64,000 nucleotides of DNA. Origin: an uncultured bacterium (lineage in GTDB: Bacteria > Elusimicrobiota > Elusimicrobia > Elusimicrobiales > Elusimicrobiaceae). The stretch lies in assembly GCA_949291365.1 (NCBI GenBank), contig CASEVJ010000009.1, positions 1 through 64,000 on the forward strand, given 5' to 3'. The notes below the pieces were generated by a model. That model made no database searches, was not told the origin of the DNA, and saw only the letters and a list, made by a program, of their open reading frames with translations. Of the stretch, positions 34,287 through 42,616 are shown piece by piece. The position numbers and the translations under genes are program-made. The stretch's first letter is position 1. Every line of letters starts with the position of its first letter.

Positions 34287-34999
34287 CGTTGAAGTTAGGC
34301 GTAAACATTGACCATGTGGCTACCTTGCGCCAAGCGCGCCGGGCCGCGTATCCCGATCCGCTGCTGGCGGCAGAGCTCTGCCTGTGTGTGGGGGCGGACT
34401 ATATTGTCATTCATGTGCGCAACGATGAGCGGCACATGAATGAAAAAGATTTGGCCCGTTTGTGCAAGGCCTACGGCAAATATATCCATTTGGAGTGCAA
34501 CAGTTCGGAAAAGATGCAAAAGCTGGCTTTAAAGCATAAGCCGTTTTCCGTCTGCATCGTGCCGGAACTGCCCGGCGAAATCACCACGACGGGCGGATTA
34601 AAGTTTACAGCGAAAAATTTTGACCGTATCCGCCAAATGACCGAAGCCCTGCAGAAAAAGGGCATTTTGGTCAGCTTGTTTATTGACCCGAATGCCGACT
34701 CCGTGCGCGCGGCCGCCAAATGCGGCGCCGACATTGTGGAGCTTTGTACCCGTGATTATAGTGAAGCCACAACCAAAAAACAGCAGGCCAAGCTGCTGCG
34801 GGAATTGGCGTTGGCTTCTTTGCTTGCCAAAGAACTGGGGCTTGAAGTGCACGCCGGGCACGGGTTGGATTATGAGAATGTGCTGCCCGTGGCGGATTTG
34901 TGCGGGGTAAGCTGCATGAATATCGGCTTTTCCATTATTTCGCGTGCGGTGTTGGCGGGGCTGCCCAATGCCGTTTGCGCCATGAAAGAATTATTATAA
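34283..34999 (+). CDS. pdxJ: Pyridoxine 5'-phosphate synthase
   Basis: A 238-residue TIM barrel that condenses 1-deoxyxylulose-5-phosphate with 3-amino-2-oxopropyl phosphate in the DXP-dependent B6 pathway. LGVNIDHVATLRQARR at residues 4-19, YIVIHVRNDERHMNEKDL near 36-53, ECNSS near 72 and HAGHGLDYENV near 192-202 (catalytic His) are family hallmarks. It is tucked between glmM (ATGA overlap) and glmS (9-base gap), an arrangement that ties vitamin B6 synthesis to amino-sugar synthesis. No other pdx gene is present in the window. Confidence 0.97.
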   Translation: MTLKLGVNIDHVATLRQARRAAYPDPLLAAELCLCVGADYIVIHVRNDERHMNEKDLARLCKAYGKYIHLECNSSEKMQKLALKHKPFSVCIVPELPGEITTTGGLKFTAKNFDRIRQMTEALQKKGILVSLFIDPNADSVRAAAKCGADIVELCTRDYSEATTKKQQAKLLRELALASLLAKELGLEVHAGHGLDYENVLPVADLCGVSCMNIGFSIISRAVLAGLPNAVCAMKELL

Positions 35000-35008
35000 G
35001 AGGTTTGT

Positions 35009-36850
35009 ATGTGTGGAATTATCGGATACGTCGGTACAAAAAACAGCGTTCCGTTTTTGATTGAAGGACTTAAAAAACTGGAGTACCGGGGGTATGATTC
35101 CGCCGGGATTGCTGTGGCGGAAAACGGGAAAATCCACCGCGTGCGTTCCGTGGGCAAAGTGGCAGAGCTGGAGAAGGCCGCCCTGCTGGCTGACCCCAAA
35201 GGCAGCTGTGGCATCGGGCACACGCGTTGGGCCACACACGGCAAACCCAGTGAAGAAAATTCCCACCCGCATACCGATTGCACCGGGGACGTAGTGGTGG
35301 TGCACAACGGAATTATTGAAAACTATTTGCCGCTGAAAGAAAAACTCCAGGCACTGGGCCATAAATTTCAGAGTGAGACCGACACGGAAGTCATTGCCCA
35401 CTTGGTGGAAGAAAATTTAAAACGCGTTTCTGCCGACAATGACGAGCAACGTCTGTTGCTGGCCGTTATGAAAACCAGCGACGAACTGCAGGGCGCTTTT
35501 GCCTATGGGGTGCTGTGGGCCAAAACGCCGGGGCAGATTATCGGTGTGAAGAACCAGAGCCCGCTGACAGTGGGGCTGGGAGAAAAGGAAAACTTTTTGG
35601 CTTCCGATGTCCCTGCTTTCTTAAAATACACGAATAAAGTATTGTTTTTAGAAGACGGCCAAACCGTGGTACTGACTGAAAAAACAGCCAAGGTATACGG
35701 TGTAGACGGGCAGGAAATCAATACAAAACCCGTCAAAATTTCCTGGGATCAGAAAACAGCGGAAAAGGGCGGATATGACCATTTCATGCTCAAGGAAATT
35801 TATGACCAGCCCCAGGCGCTGGAGGATACCCTGCGCACCGCCAAAGCGGATTTTATACGGATTTTAGGGCTGAAAACCGAAGATTTGCGCCGTATCAAAA
35901 ATGTGTATTTGGTGGCTTGCGGTACGGCATACCACGCGGCGCTGATTGGCAAATATTATTTGGAAAATTTTGCCGGGGTAACCGCTTCGGTAGATTTAGC
36001 CAGTGAATTTAAGTACCGCACCATTCCTCCGGCCAAAGACACGCTTTGCATTGCTGTTAGCCAATCCGGCGAAACGGCCGACACATTGGGCGCCGTTAAA
36101 AAAGCCAAAGAGCTGGGCTTTAAGCGTTTGGCCATTTGCAATGTGTTGGGCTCCGGGTTAACCCGCGCCTGCGGCAGTGTGTTTTATACACACTGCGGGC
36201 CGGAAATCAGCGTAGCTTCCACCAAGGCGTTTACCAGTCAGATTATTTCTTTGTATGCACTGGCTATTTTCTTGGGGCATGCGTCGGGCAACATTAGCCA
36301 AAGCCAGTTTGCTAAGCTCTACAAAGAGCTGATGGCCCTGCCTAAAGCCGTGGCGGACACCTTAAAAATAGAATATGAGGTGCGCCACTTGACCCGCAAA
36401 ATATATAAGGCGGAGCGTTTCATTTTCCTGGGGCGCAATGTGGATTACCCCATCGCGCTGGAAGGGGCGCTGAAATTAAAGGAAATTTCGTATTCATCGG
36501 CGGAAGGTTTTGCCGCTGGGGAAATTAAGCATGGGCCGATTTCGGTGATAGACAAAGGCACCCCGGTCGTGGTGCTTATGCCTAAAAACCATTTGTTTGA
36601 CAAAATGCTTTCTGCCTGTGAGGAATGCCGGGCGCGGGGAGCTTTTGTGATTGCTGTGACCACGCCGGACGGACAGGAAGATGCCGCATCGGTAACAGAC
36701 AAACAAATTATTGTCCCGCAGGCCAGCGAATATTTGCAGCCGGTGCTGGACGTTATTGCCTTGCAATTTTTGGCATACTGGGTGGCCAAACGGCTGGGCC
36801 GTGATATTGACCAGCCGCGCAACTTGGCCAAAAGCGTTACCGTAGAATAA
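35009..36850 (+). CDS. glmS: Glutamine--fructose-6-phosphate aminotransferase (isomerizing)
   Basis: A 613-residue enzyme that makes glucosamine-6-phosphate from fructose-6-phosphate and glutamine. The N-terminal nucleophile Cys follows Met (MCGIIGYVG), and HTRWATHGKPSEENSHPH near 73-90 belongs to the glutaminase domain. Two SIS domains follow, with SQSGETADTLGA near 352-363 and STKAFTSQ near 404. The C-terminus LAKSVTVE is the conserved end. AGAGG precedes the ATG. Only nine bases separate it from pdxJ, leaving no room for a glmS ribozyme. Confidence 0.97.
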   Translation: MCGIIGYVGTKNSVPFLIEGLKKLEYRGYDSAGIAVAENGKIHRVRSVGKVAELEKAALLADPKGSCGIGHTRWATHGKPSEENSHPHTDCTGDVVVVHNGIIENYLPLKEKLQALGHKFQSETDTEVIAHLVEENLKRVSADNDEQRLLLAVMKTSDELQGAFAYGVLWAKTPGQIIGVKNQSPLTVGLGEKENFLASDVPAFLKYTNKVLFLEDGQTVVLTEKTAKVYGVDGQEINTKPVKISWDQKTAEKGGYDHFMLKEIYDQPQALEDTLRTAKADFIRILGLKTEDLRRIKNVYLVACGTAYHAALIGKYYLENFAGVTASVDLASEFKYRTIPPAKDTLCIAVSQSGETADTLGAVKKAKELGFKRLAICNVLGSGLTRACGSVFYTHCGPEISVASTKAFTSQIISLYALAIFLGHASGNISQSQFAKLYKELMALPKAVADTLKIEYEVRHLTRKIYKAERFIFLGRNVDYPIALEGALKLKEISYSSAEGFAAGEIKHGPISVIDKGTPVVVLMPKNHLFDKMLSACEECRARGAFVIAVTTPDGQEDAASVTDKQIIVPQASEYLQPVLDVIALQFLAYWVAKRLGRDIDQPRNLAKSVTVE

Positions 36851-36861
36851 ACGGAGGCCGT

Positions 36862-37809
36862 ATGCGCATTACGCGCCAACAGGTGGCTCGTTTCCTGCCG
36901 CCGCGTCCGCTGAAGGCCCATAAAGGGACATTCGGGCGGGTGCTGGTCATAGCCGGGTCTGAAAAAATGGCCGGTGCCGGTGTGTTGTGCACGCGTGCTG
37001 TATTAAAAACAGGCGCCGGGCTGGCGGCGCTAGCCCTGCCCCAAAGCCGCCAAAGCACCGCAGCCGCCGCTTTACCGGAAATGCTTACGCTGCCTCTGCC
37101 GGAAAAAGACGGCTGCATTTCCCGCCGGGCGCTGCCGGCTGTGCAACAGTTTATCCGAGAGTTTACCCCATCCGTTTTGTTGATTGGCCCGGGGCTGGGC
37201 GTTTCCGATTTCATCCTGCCTTTTTTGGAAAAGAATACATTACCTGCCGTAATTGACGCAGATGCTTTGAACGCATTGGCCCGTAGTCCAAACGGGGCCC
37301 AAAGCATTGCACGCCGTTTTCCGCTGATTTGCACGCCGCACCCCGGGGAAATGCAGCGGCTGTTGGGCCGGCCGGCCAGCACGGACGAACGTGTCCGGGA
37401 GGTTTATGCGCGGGAACTTTCGGCCCGGACGGGCGGGGTTAGCGTATTGAAAGGGTATCATTCGGTCATTACGGACGGAGAAACGGTATATGTAAATCCT
37501 ACCGGCGGCCCAGCACTGGCCAAAGCCGGCAGCGGGGATACACTGGCTGGATTTATTGCGGGGCTGTGGGCGCAACTGGGCAGTGCGGAAGGATTTGATA
37601 ATCACAGCGCGCTTAAGGCCGCTGTCTGCGGGGTGTATTTGCATGGTTTGTGCGGGGATTTGGCCGCAAAAAAATTGACAGAGCGCTGTGTGCTGGCCAG
37701 CGACGTGGCGGAAGAACTGCCACGCGCGTTTAAGCGTGTTGTGCATCCTGCTGCCCGGGGGAACGTCCGGCCTATACTTGCCGGCCGCCGCGCGGTGCGG
37801 CGTGTTTAA
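36862..37809 (+). CDS. nnrD: ADP-dependent NAD(P)H-hydrate dehydratase (single domain)
   Basis: A 315-residue ribokinase-like protein of the YjeF C-terminal type, which repairs hydrated NAD(P)H. HKGTFGRVLVIAGSEKMAGAG at about 20-40, GPGLG near 112, DADALNAL near 132, TPHPGEM near 156 and GSGDTLAGFIAGL near 220-232 (ADP-binding Gly-Asp) are family motifs. The N-terminal epimerase domain (NnrE), fused in many bacteria, is absent and must be elsewhere or missing. It starts 11 bases after glmS with a GGAGG site and is the last gene of the glmM-pdxJ-glmS unit. Confidence 0.9.
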   Translation: MRITRQQVARFLPPRPLKAHKGTFGRVLVIAGSEKMAGAGVLCTRAVLKTGAGLAALALPQSRQSTAAAALPEMLTLPLPEKDGCISRRALPAVQQFIREFTPSVLLIGPGLGVSDFILPFLEKNTLPAVIDADALNALARSPNGAQSIARRFPLICTPHPGEMQRLLGRPASTDERVREVYARELSARTGGVSVLKGYHSVITDGETVYVNPTGGPALAKAGSGDTLAGFIAGLWAQLGSAEGFDNHSALKAAVCGVYLHGLCGDLAAKKLTERCVLASDVAEELPRAFKRVVHPAARGNVRPILAGRRAVRRV

Positions 37810-37835
37810 CTGTGCACGGTGGGAAAAATTTTTTA

Positions 37836-37841
37836 TAAAAT
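37836..37841 (+). promoter_or_regulatory. -10 of the alpha/beta hydrolase gene, predicting a leaderless mRNA
   Basis: TAAAAT ends six bases (AAATTT) before the ATG at 37848. There is no Shine-Dalgarno and no TG extension. Overlapping TATAAA at 37834-37839 is possible. Confidence 0.45.
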
Positions 37842-37847
37842 AAATTT

Positions 37848-38735
37848 ATGATTCACGTCCTGCTTATTATTTTAGTTGTGGTAGTGCTCCTGGTTGTGCT
37901 GACCGTGTGGGGCTGTGCCCGCACGGCTAAAAAAGTGCTTCACCCAATTTCCAAGCGCAAACCGCTGGATATTTGGCCCGACCAGTACAAACTGCCTTAT
38001 GAGAATATTTATTTCAAAACGCAAGACGGCGTGCTGATTAAGGGGTGGTTTATCCCGCAGCCCACTTCGGACAAGACCATTATTTTAATGCATGGCTGGG
38101 GCATGAACCGCGCAGACGTGTTTAAAAACACCTATTTTCTGCATGATTTGGGATACAATTTGATGTATTTTGATTTCCGCGCTCTGGGAGAAAGCGGCGG
38201 CGCAACCAGCTCTATTGGATACTTGGAAGTCAAGGATTTGCAGGCCGCCATTGCTTTCTTAAAAGATACCCGTCCGTTTGCCTGCGCTTCCATAGGGCTG
38301 TACGGGCTTTCCATGGGGGGCATGGTGGCTATTTGTGAAGCGGCCCAAAACCCTGAAATTAAATGCGTGGTGGCGGAAGCGTCGTATTATTCTTTCCGGC
38401 GGGTGGTGTCGCGTTGGGCGTGGGTGCATAACAAAGTGCCCTATTTCCCGCTGATTCCCATTATTCTGCATTATATACGGAAAAATTTGTCTGTAAATCC
38501 GGAGCAATACAGTCCGAAATACAATATCCCCAAAATTTCTCCCCGCCCTGTTTTTATTATTCACGGCCGCTATGATAATTTGGTGCCGGCGGCCCAGGCC
38601 AAAATGCTTTTTAAACAGGCCGGCGAGCCCAAAGAAATCTGGCTGGTGCCCGGTGCCAAACACAACAAATGCGCCGAAGTGGGCGGCTTTGAATACAAAC
38701 AGCGCCTGATGGATTTTTATAAAAAATATTTATAA
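37848..38735 (+). CDS. Membrane-anchored alpha/beta hydrolase
   Basis: A 295-residue protein with an N-terminal membrane segment (residues 2-22, very Val/Leu-rich) and an alpha/beta hydrolase fold. IILMHGWGMNR near 75-85 is the oxyanion turn, GLSMGG near 147 holds the nucleophilic Ser, GRYDNLVP near 243 the Asp, and GAKHNKC near 272 the His. The fold resembles the BEM46/YtmA-type cytoplasmic-facing or periplasmic esterases and dipeptidyl peptidases. The substrate is unknown. It is probably expressed from its own leaderless promoter, and it is closed by a very strong terminator. Confidence 0.85.
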   Translation: MIHVLLIILVVVVLLVVLTVWGCARTAKKVLHPISKRKPLDIWPDQYKLPYENIYFKTQDGVLIKGWFIPQPTSDKTIILMHGWGMNRADVFKNTYFLHDLGYNLMYFDFRALGESGGATSSIGYLEVKDLQAAIAFLKDTRPFACASIGLYGLSMGGMVAICEAAQNPEIKCVVAEASYYSFRRVVSRWAWVHNKVPYFPLIPIILHYIRKNLSVNPEQYSPKYNIPKISPRPVFIIHGRYDNLVPAAQAKMLFKQAGEPKEIWLVPGAKHNKCAEVGGFEYKQRLMDFYKKYL

Positions 38736-38752
38736 CTGCTGTTAAACTCTAT

Positions 38753-38785
38753 AAGCGGGGCTTTTGACAAAGCCCCGCTTTTGTT
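38753..38785 (+). terminator. Terminator of the alpha/beta hydrolase gene
   Basis: AAGCGGGGCTTT at 38753-38764 pairs perfectly with AAAGCCCCGCTT at 38769-38780 across TGAC, then TTGTTT follows. This is a 12-bp perfect stem. Confidence 0.9.
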
Positions 38786-38929
38786 TGGCAAGCTCTGTGC
38801 CAGGCAGACAGGGGGCAGGAACGGTGAAAATATGTAACGGAGCTTTAACATTTCGTTTTATTTCTAAAAATTCTAAAATATAAATAGCAAATCCATGTCT
38901 TCGTTTTGCTGACGATAGCGTAACAATAT

Positions 38930-39580
38930 ATGAAAAAATTGGTTATTTTTGATTTAGACGGTACCTTGCTTAACACCATTTCTGATTTGGCGGCCGCCAC
39001 CAACCAGGCATTGGCAAAACTACATTATCCCTGCCACGAAGAGCCGGCCTATTTGCGTTTTGTAGGCAACGGTATCAACAAGTTGTTTGAAAGAGCGCTG
39101 CCGGAAGCGGCGCGCACGGAGCAAAATGTGCGGCGGGTGCGGGAATTGTTTGTGCCGTATTATAATGAACACGGCACGGACTTAACCCGTCCTTATGCTG
39201 GCATAGTACAATTGCTTTTGCAGTTGCAGCAGTGTGGGCTCAAGTTGGCGGTAGCATCCAACAAATACCAGTCCGCCACCACGGAGCTGGTCAAGCATTA
39301 TTTCCCGCAGATTGATTTTGCCGCTATATTGGGCCAGCGGGAGGGGTTGCCTACGAAACCAGACCCGCTTTTTGTGCAGGAAATCCTGACGCAAACCGGT
39401 GTTCGCCCGGCAGATACGCTGTATGTGGGAGATTCGGACGTAGATATGCAAACCGCCCGCAATGCCGGGGTGGATGCCTGTGCGGTGACGTGGGGCTTTC
39501 GTACGCAGACGGAGCTGGAGGCCTACCACCCCCGCTATGTGGTGCATTCCCCGCATGAAATTTTAGCTATTGTGCGATAA
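38930..39580 (+). CDS. gph: HAD-family phosphatase, phosphoglycolate phosphatase type
   Basis: A 216-residue HAD hydrolase. LVIFDLDGTLLNT at residues 3-15 holds the nucleophile and acid Asp, with an alpha-helical cap after it. LAVASNKYQ near 103 is motif II, KPDPLF near 142 carries the motif III Lys, and YVGDSDVDMQTARNAG near 165-180 is motif IV. The pattern fits Gph, which removes 2-phosphoglycolate, and the adjacent convergent glycerate kinase is consistent with glycolate/glycerate metabolism. Related beta-phosphoglucomutases or pyrophosphatases cannot be fully excluded. Its promoter is not clear. A terminator follows eight bases after the stop. Confidence 0.8.
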   Translation: MKKLVIFDLDGTLLNTISDLAAATNQALAKLHYPCHEEPAYLRFVGNGINKLFERALPEAARTEQNVRRVRELFVPYYNEHGTDLTRPYAGIVQLLLQLQQCGLKLAVASNKYQSATTELVKHYFPQIDFAAILGQREGLPTKPDPLFVQEILTQTGVRPADTLYVGDSDVDMQTARNAGVDACAVTWGFRTQTELEAYHPRYVVHSPHEILAIVR

Positions 39581-39587
39581 GTGTTGT

Positions 39588-39612
39588 TACCCCCTGTTAA
39601 AGGGGGTATTTT
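39588..39612 (+). terminator. Terminator of gph
   Basis: TACCCCC at 39588-39594 pairs with GGGGGTA at 39602-39608, followed by TTTT. It lies between two convergent genes. Confidence 0.8.
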
Positions 39613-39668
39613 CTGGGTATAGCCAGCGGCAACCAGAGCGGTGCGGCCTATGAGCAAGACGCCCGGGG

Positions 39669-40775
39669 TTATAAGGTGTGGGCTAGGCGGCGCAGATAGC
39701 GTGCTGTATGGCGCATACTGTCAGCCGGCGTTGGGGCAAAGTCTGTTAGGCAGCCCAGCTGCAGGTGTAGCTTATGCGGCAGTTTGGCCAGGACATTGGG
39801 CGCATAAGTGCCGCATAAAAAAAGTACGGGCTTTTTTAATTTAGCGGCCATATCCAGCACCGCCAGCGGTGCCTTGCCATAGAGTGTTTGTTCGTCCAGT
39901 TTCCCTTCCGTTGTGATAAGCAAATCCGCCCGGCGCGCCCAGTGCTCCAGCGGCAGGTGCTTTTTTATAAAATCTGCTCCAAATACAATTTGCGCGCCCA
40001 ATAATCCGTACAGCCCTGCGCCCAGGGCTCCTGCCGCAGCGGTGCCGGGGGTATGGGCAATGTCTTTGCCGGTGGCTTGCCGTACGGCGCGGGCATAGAT
40101 GCACAGGGCTTTCTCCAGGGTGCGCACTTGGGCCGCCGTAGCCCCTTTCTGTGGGCCAAATACCCGGGCGGAGCCCGTGGGGCCCAGCATGGGGTTTCTG
40201 ACGTCTGCTATGGCATAAATTTTGATACCGCGCAGCATGCGTGCGGTGGCTGTGTTGTCTAGATATTGCAAGCGCCGCAGCGGCTGGGCGCCGTTTGGCA
40301 GGGGGAGGCGGTGTTTGTCTAAAAAACGGGTGCCCAAGGCGCGTGCTAAGCCGGCTCCTCCGTCGTTGCAGGCCACGCCGCCCAGCCCAATATATATTTT
40401 TTTGGCTCCGCGTTTGACCGCATGGGCAATCACCTGCCCTACGCCAAAAGAAGAAGCACCCAAGGGGTCTAACTCTTCTTTTTTGGCTTTCCCCAGCCCG
40501 CAGATACGGGCGCTTTCAATAACGGCTGTTTTTTCTTTTTCCAGCCACAGATAAGAGGTGCTCTTTTTTTGCTGGAAGGCGTTTTGGGCCTGCAGGCGCA
40601 CGATGCGGGCCGCCGGGTGCAGTGCTTTAAAAAAATCAATAAATCCGTCACCCCCGTCTGAAAGTGCAAAGGCGTGCACGCGGTGTTTTTTTTGCAGGGC
40701 ATTGGTCAAAACGCGCGCCGTTTGGCGCGCGCTTAAAGAACCTTTGAAACTATTGGGCAGAATAAGAATGTGCAT
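39669..40775 (-). CDS. Glycerate kinase (GlxK/GarK family)
   Basis: A 368-residue protein of the type I glycerate kinase family, which makes 2-phosphoglycerate from glycerate. ILPNSFKGSLSARQTARVL at residues 5-23, ALSDGGDGFIDFF near 37, IGLGGVACNDGGAGLARALG near 124-143 and DLLITTEGKLDEQTLYGKAPL near 283-303 are family signatures. The Asp of GKLDEQT is in the active site. The start codon shares one base with the stop of the upstream barrel-protein gene (TGATG), so they are translated together, an odd pairing of a metabolic enzyme with an envelope protein. Confidence 0.92.
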   Translation of the reverse strand: MHILILPNSFKGSLSARQTARVLTNALQKKHRVHAFALSDGGDGFIDFFKALHPAARIVRLQAQNAFQQKKSTSYLWLEKEKTAVIESARICGLGKAKKEELDPLGASSFGVGQVIAHAVKRGAKKIYIGLGGVACNDGGAGLARALGTRFLDKHRLPLPNGAQPLRRLQYLDNTATARMLRGIKIYAIADVRNPMLGPTGSARVFGPQKGATAAQVRTLEKALCIYARAVRQATGKDIAHTPGTAAAGALGAGLYGLLGAQIVFGADFIKKHLPLEHWARRADLLITTEGKLDEQTLYGKAPLAVLDMAAKLKKPVLFLCGTYAPNVLAKLPHKLHLQLGCLTDFAPTPADSMRHTARYLRRLAHTL

Positions 40776-42133
40776 CAGAATTTCCAGCTGAATTTTACTG
40801 AAGCCACTAAATTGGCGACGGAAGAATCTTTAAACGCCCCGGAATGCGGTGTAAAAAATTCCTGCACTTCCAGCCCCAGCATTAGGTCGTCAAAGTGTGT
40901 TTCCACGCCGGCACCGACAGCCCCGACAAAGCCGTTGCCGTCAATGGTATGGGACTGAATGACGCCGCGGTAATTGAGCGAGAGCATTCTGTATCCGCCG
41001 GAAGCAGTCAGATAGAACGAGAATAAATCGTCCGGATTAAAATAATAATTGGCTTTGAGCAACAGGTCAATGGCTTGGCCGCTGGTATGCACGGACAAAT
41101 CCGAATCCAGCGGATAGGGCAGCGGGCGGCCGGCGGCTTGGGCGGAGTCATTGGCTTCCTGGATAGCCGGGTCTTTGTCTTCAAAAGAAGCGTTGGAAAT
41201 ATTGGCAATGGCCAATGCGGGCCCCAGCCATAAATTACTGCTTTTTACGCGCCAGAGGAAAGTGGCTTCCGCACGTACACCTGTGCCGCCAACATCATAG
41301 GGGTCGGTGCCGGCAAAACCGGGTTTGTCTGTATTGTCCAATTTTAAATCGTTCATTTGTGCGCCGACCGTAATGGCAAAATAGCGGTTGGAAGCGCTGT
41401 CTTTGGGACGTTTGGCGCGTTTGGCTTCGGCTTTTTTGATTTGTTCCAGCTTGCCGCTGCGGGCTGCTTCGGCGGTTTTGACGATGGCCGTTTCCTCATT
41501 AGATGCTTTGTTGGCACCGGAGAGGAAGGCCTCCTCGTCGCTCATTTGGGCGCGGCGCGCGCGGATTTCCGCGGCGGAAATTTCCTGTACGGTTTGCACT
41601 TGTCCGTTTACAATTTCGGGTTTTTTGACGTCAAATACTTTTTCAATATCGGCATCAAACGTCAGCCCGCCTGCGGCGCTGACGGTGCCGGGCGCGGCGG
41701 CCTGGGCACCTGCCGCTGCGACTGCCGCTTCTGCGGCTTGCTGTTGTTGGCGCGCCTGCTGGGCTGCTACGGCCTGCTGGGCGGTTTGGGTTTGGTCATA
41801 ATCATACACTTCCACCGACACAATTTGCGGCATGTCAATATTGACTACGCCTTGGTCGGTTTGCAGCACCATATTAAATTCGTCTAAATCCAAAATTACA
41901 CCGACCAGCTGCGTGCCCCCTTTTAAGAAAATGCGGTGCTGGTCAGGCAACACGGCTTCTACGTCACGCTGGCTGAGTACCACCGGGCCGTAAGACGTGT
42001 TCATATTAATAGTGTGCTCCGATTGAGATACAATGGAACCGCTGATAAAGGTGCCGTCTTTTAATTTGACGGTTTCGGCAAAAGAAAGGGAAAAAAGGAA
42101 AAAGAAAAGCAGTAAAACGGCACTTTTTTTCAT
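40775..42133 (-). CDS. Outer-membrane protein: two SH3/LSm-like repeats, linker and C-terminal beta-barrel
   Basis: A 452-residue protein with a signal peptide (MKKSAVLLLFFFLFSLSFA). Two tandem small-barrel repeats follow (about 20-62 and 66-112), each reading LKDG/LKGG..T.I.G.I....F.M.....G.V.I....I..V. An Ala/Gln-rich segment (about 115-160, QQAVAAQQARQQQQAAEAAVAAA) and a charged helical segment follow. The last about 200 residues form amphipathic beta-strands ending VANLVASVKFSWKF, with the terminal Phe expected for insertion by the BAM complex. I do not recognise a named family. It is first in a unit with glycerate kinase. A hairpin lies 24 bases upstream. Confidence 0.75.
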   Translation of the reverse strand: MKKSAVLLLFFFLFSLSFAETVKLKDGTFISGSIVSQSEHTINMNTSYGPVVLSQRDVEAVLPDQHRIFLKGGTQLVGVILDLDEFNMVLQTDQGVVNIDMPQIVSVEVYDYDQTQTAQQAVAAQQARQQQQAAEAAVAAAGAQAAAPGTVSAAGGLTFDADIEKVFDVKKPEIVNGQVQTVQEISAAEIRARRAQMSDEEAFLSGANKASNEETAIVKTAEAARSGKLEQIKKAEAKRAKRPKDSASNRYFAITVGAQMNDLKLDNTDKPGFAGTDPYDVGGTGVRAEATFLWRVKSSNLWLGPALAIANISNASFEDKDPAIQEANDSAQAAGRPLPYPLDSDLSVHTSGQAIDLLLKANYYFNPDDLFSFYLTASGGYRMLSLNYRGVIQSHTIDGNGFVGAVGAGVETHFDDLMLGLEVQEFFTPHSGAFKDSSVANLVASVKFSWKF

Positions 42134-42156
42134 ACAACCCCCGGCGCATCTGCATA

Positions 42157-42183
42157 AGAAGGCGGCGTTCTGCGCCGCCTTCT
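42157..42183 (-). terminator. Strong hairpin between two minus-strand envelope genes
   Basis: AGAAGGCGGCG at 42157-42167 pairs perfectly with CGCCGCCTTCT at 42173-42183 (11 bp, 5-base loop). There is no T-run on the minus strand, so it may slow or partly stop transcription from the small membrane-protein gene into the barrel-protein gene, or protect the upstream mRNA 3' end. Confidence 0.5.
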
Positions 42184-42193
42184 GTGAACAGAG

Positions 42194-42514
42194 TTATTTT
42201 TCTTCGCTTTTTACGACGACAACTTCTTCTTTTTTGGCTTCACAGCAGCACGGGGCTACCGCTTTTTTGATTTTGCGCAGGGCTTTTAAAACAGCCGCTA
42301 CGGTCAAAAAGCCCAGCATGACGCTTAAGCTGTTGGTCAAAAAGCCCAGCAGCGTCTGCCAATAGGCACTGCCGCTAATCATCGGAGACGTGCTCATCAC
42401 GATTACAATATAAATCGTGTACGCCAGCGTAAAGTAAAACAAGGCCACGAAAATCCAGTACAGCCCTCTGAGGCAAAACCAGTTGTGCGGCCACCATTTG
42501 TTTTTGCAAGCCAT
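42194..42514 (-). CDS. Small membrane protein with Cys-rich tail, unknown function
   Basis: A 106-residue protein with three hydrophobic segments (about 17-39, 48-65 and 63-85), an aromatic N-terminus (NKWWPHNWFCLRGLYWIF) and a tail of Ala-Pro-Cys-Cys-Cys followed by Glu, Lys and Val (about 88-106). I recognise no family. The frame extends to 42568, but AGGAGT before the ATG at 42514 decides the start. It has its own extended -10 promoter at 42581-42573 with a leader of about 50 bases. Confidence 0.6.
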   Translation of the reverse strand: MACKNKWWPHNWFCLRGLYWIFVALFYFTLAYTIYIVIVMSTSPMISGSAYWQTLLGFLTNSLSVMLGFLTVAAVLKALRKIKKAVAPCCCEAKKEEVVVVKSEEK

Positions 42515-42572
42515 GGTATACTCCTTTCTGTCAAATTCGGCTGAGGGAACCCCCTGTGCCGTTAACAAATAT

Positions 42573-42581
42573 ATTGTATCA
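42573..42581 (-). promoter_or_regulatory. Extended -10 promoter of the small membrane-protein gene
   Basis: TGA-TACAAT reads from 42581 to 42573 on the minus strand. It lies between this gene and the end of recN, so it allows expression apart from nadK-recN. Confidence 0.55.
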
Positions 42582-42616
42582 AAAGCAGATAGGAAAAACA
42601 GGTTTTTTGTCCGTTT

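Noticed and set aside
34994..35010. glmS ribozyme upstream of glmS
   Set aside because: Only nine bases separate pdxJ and glmS, far too few for the ribozyme, and none is seen inside pdxJ.
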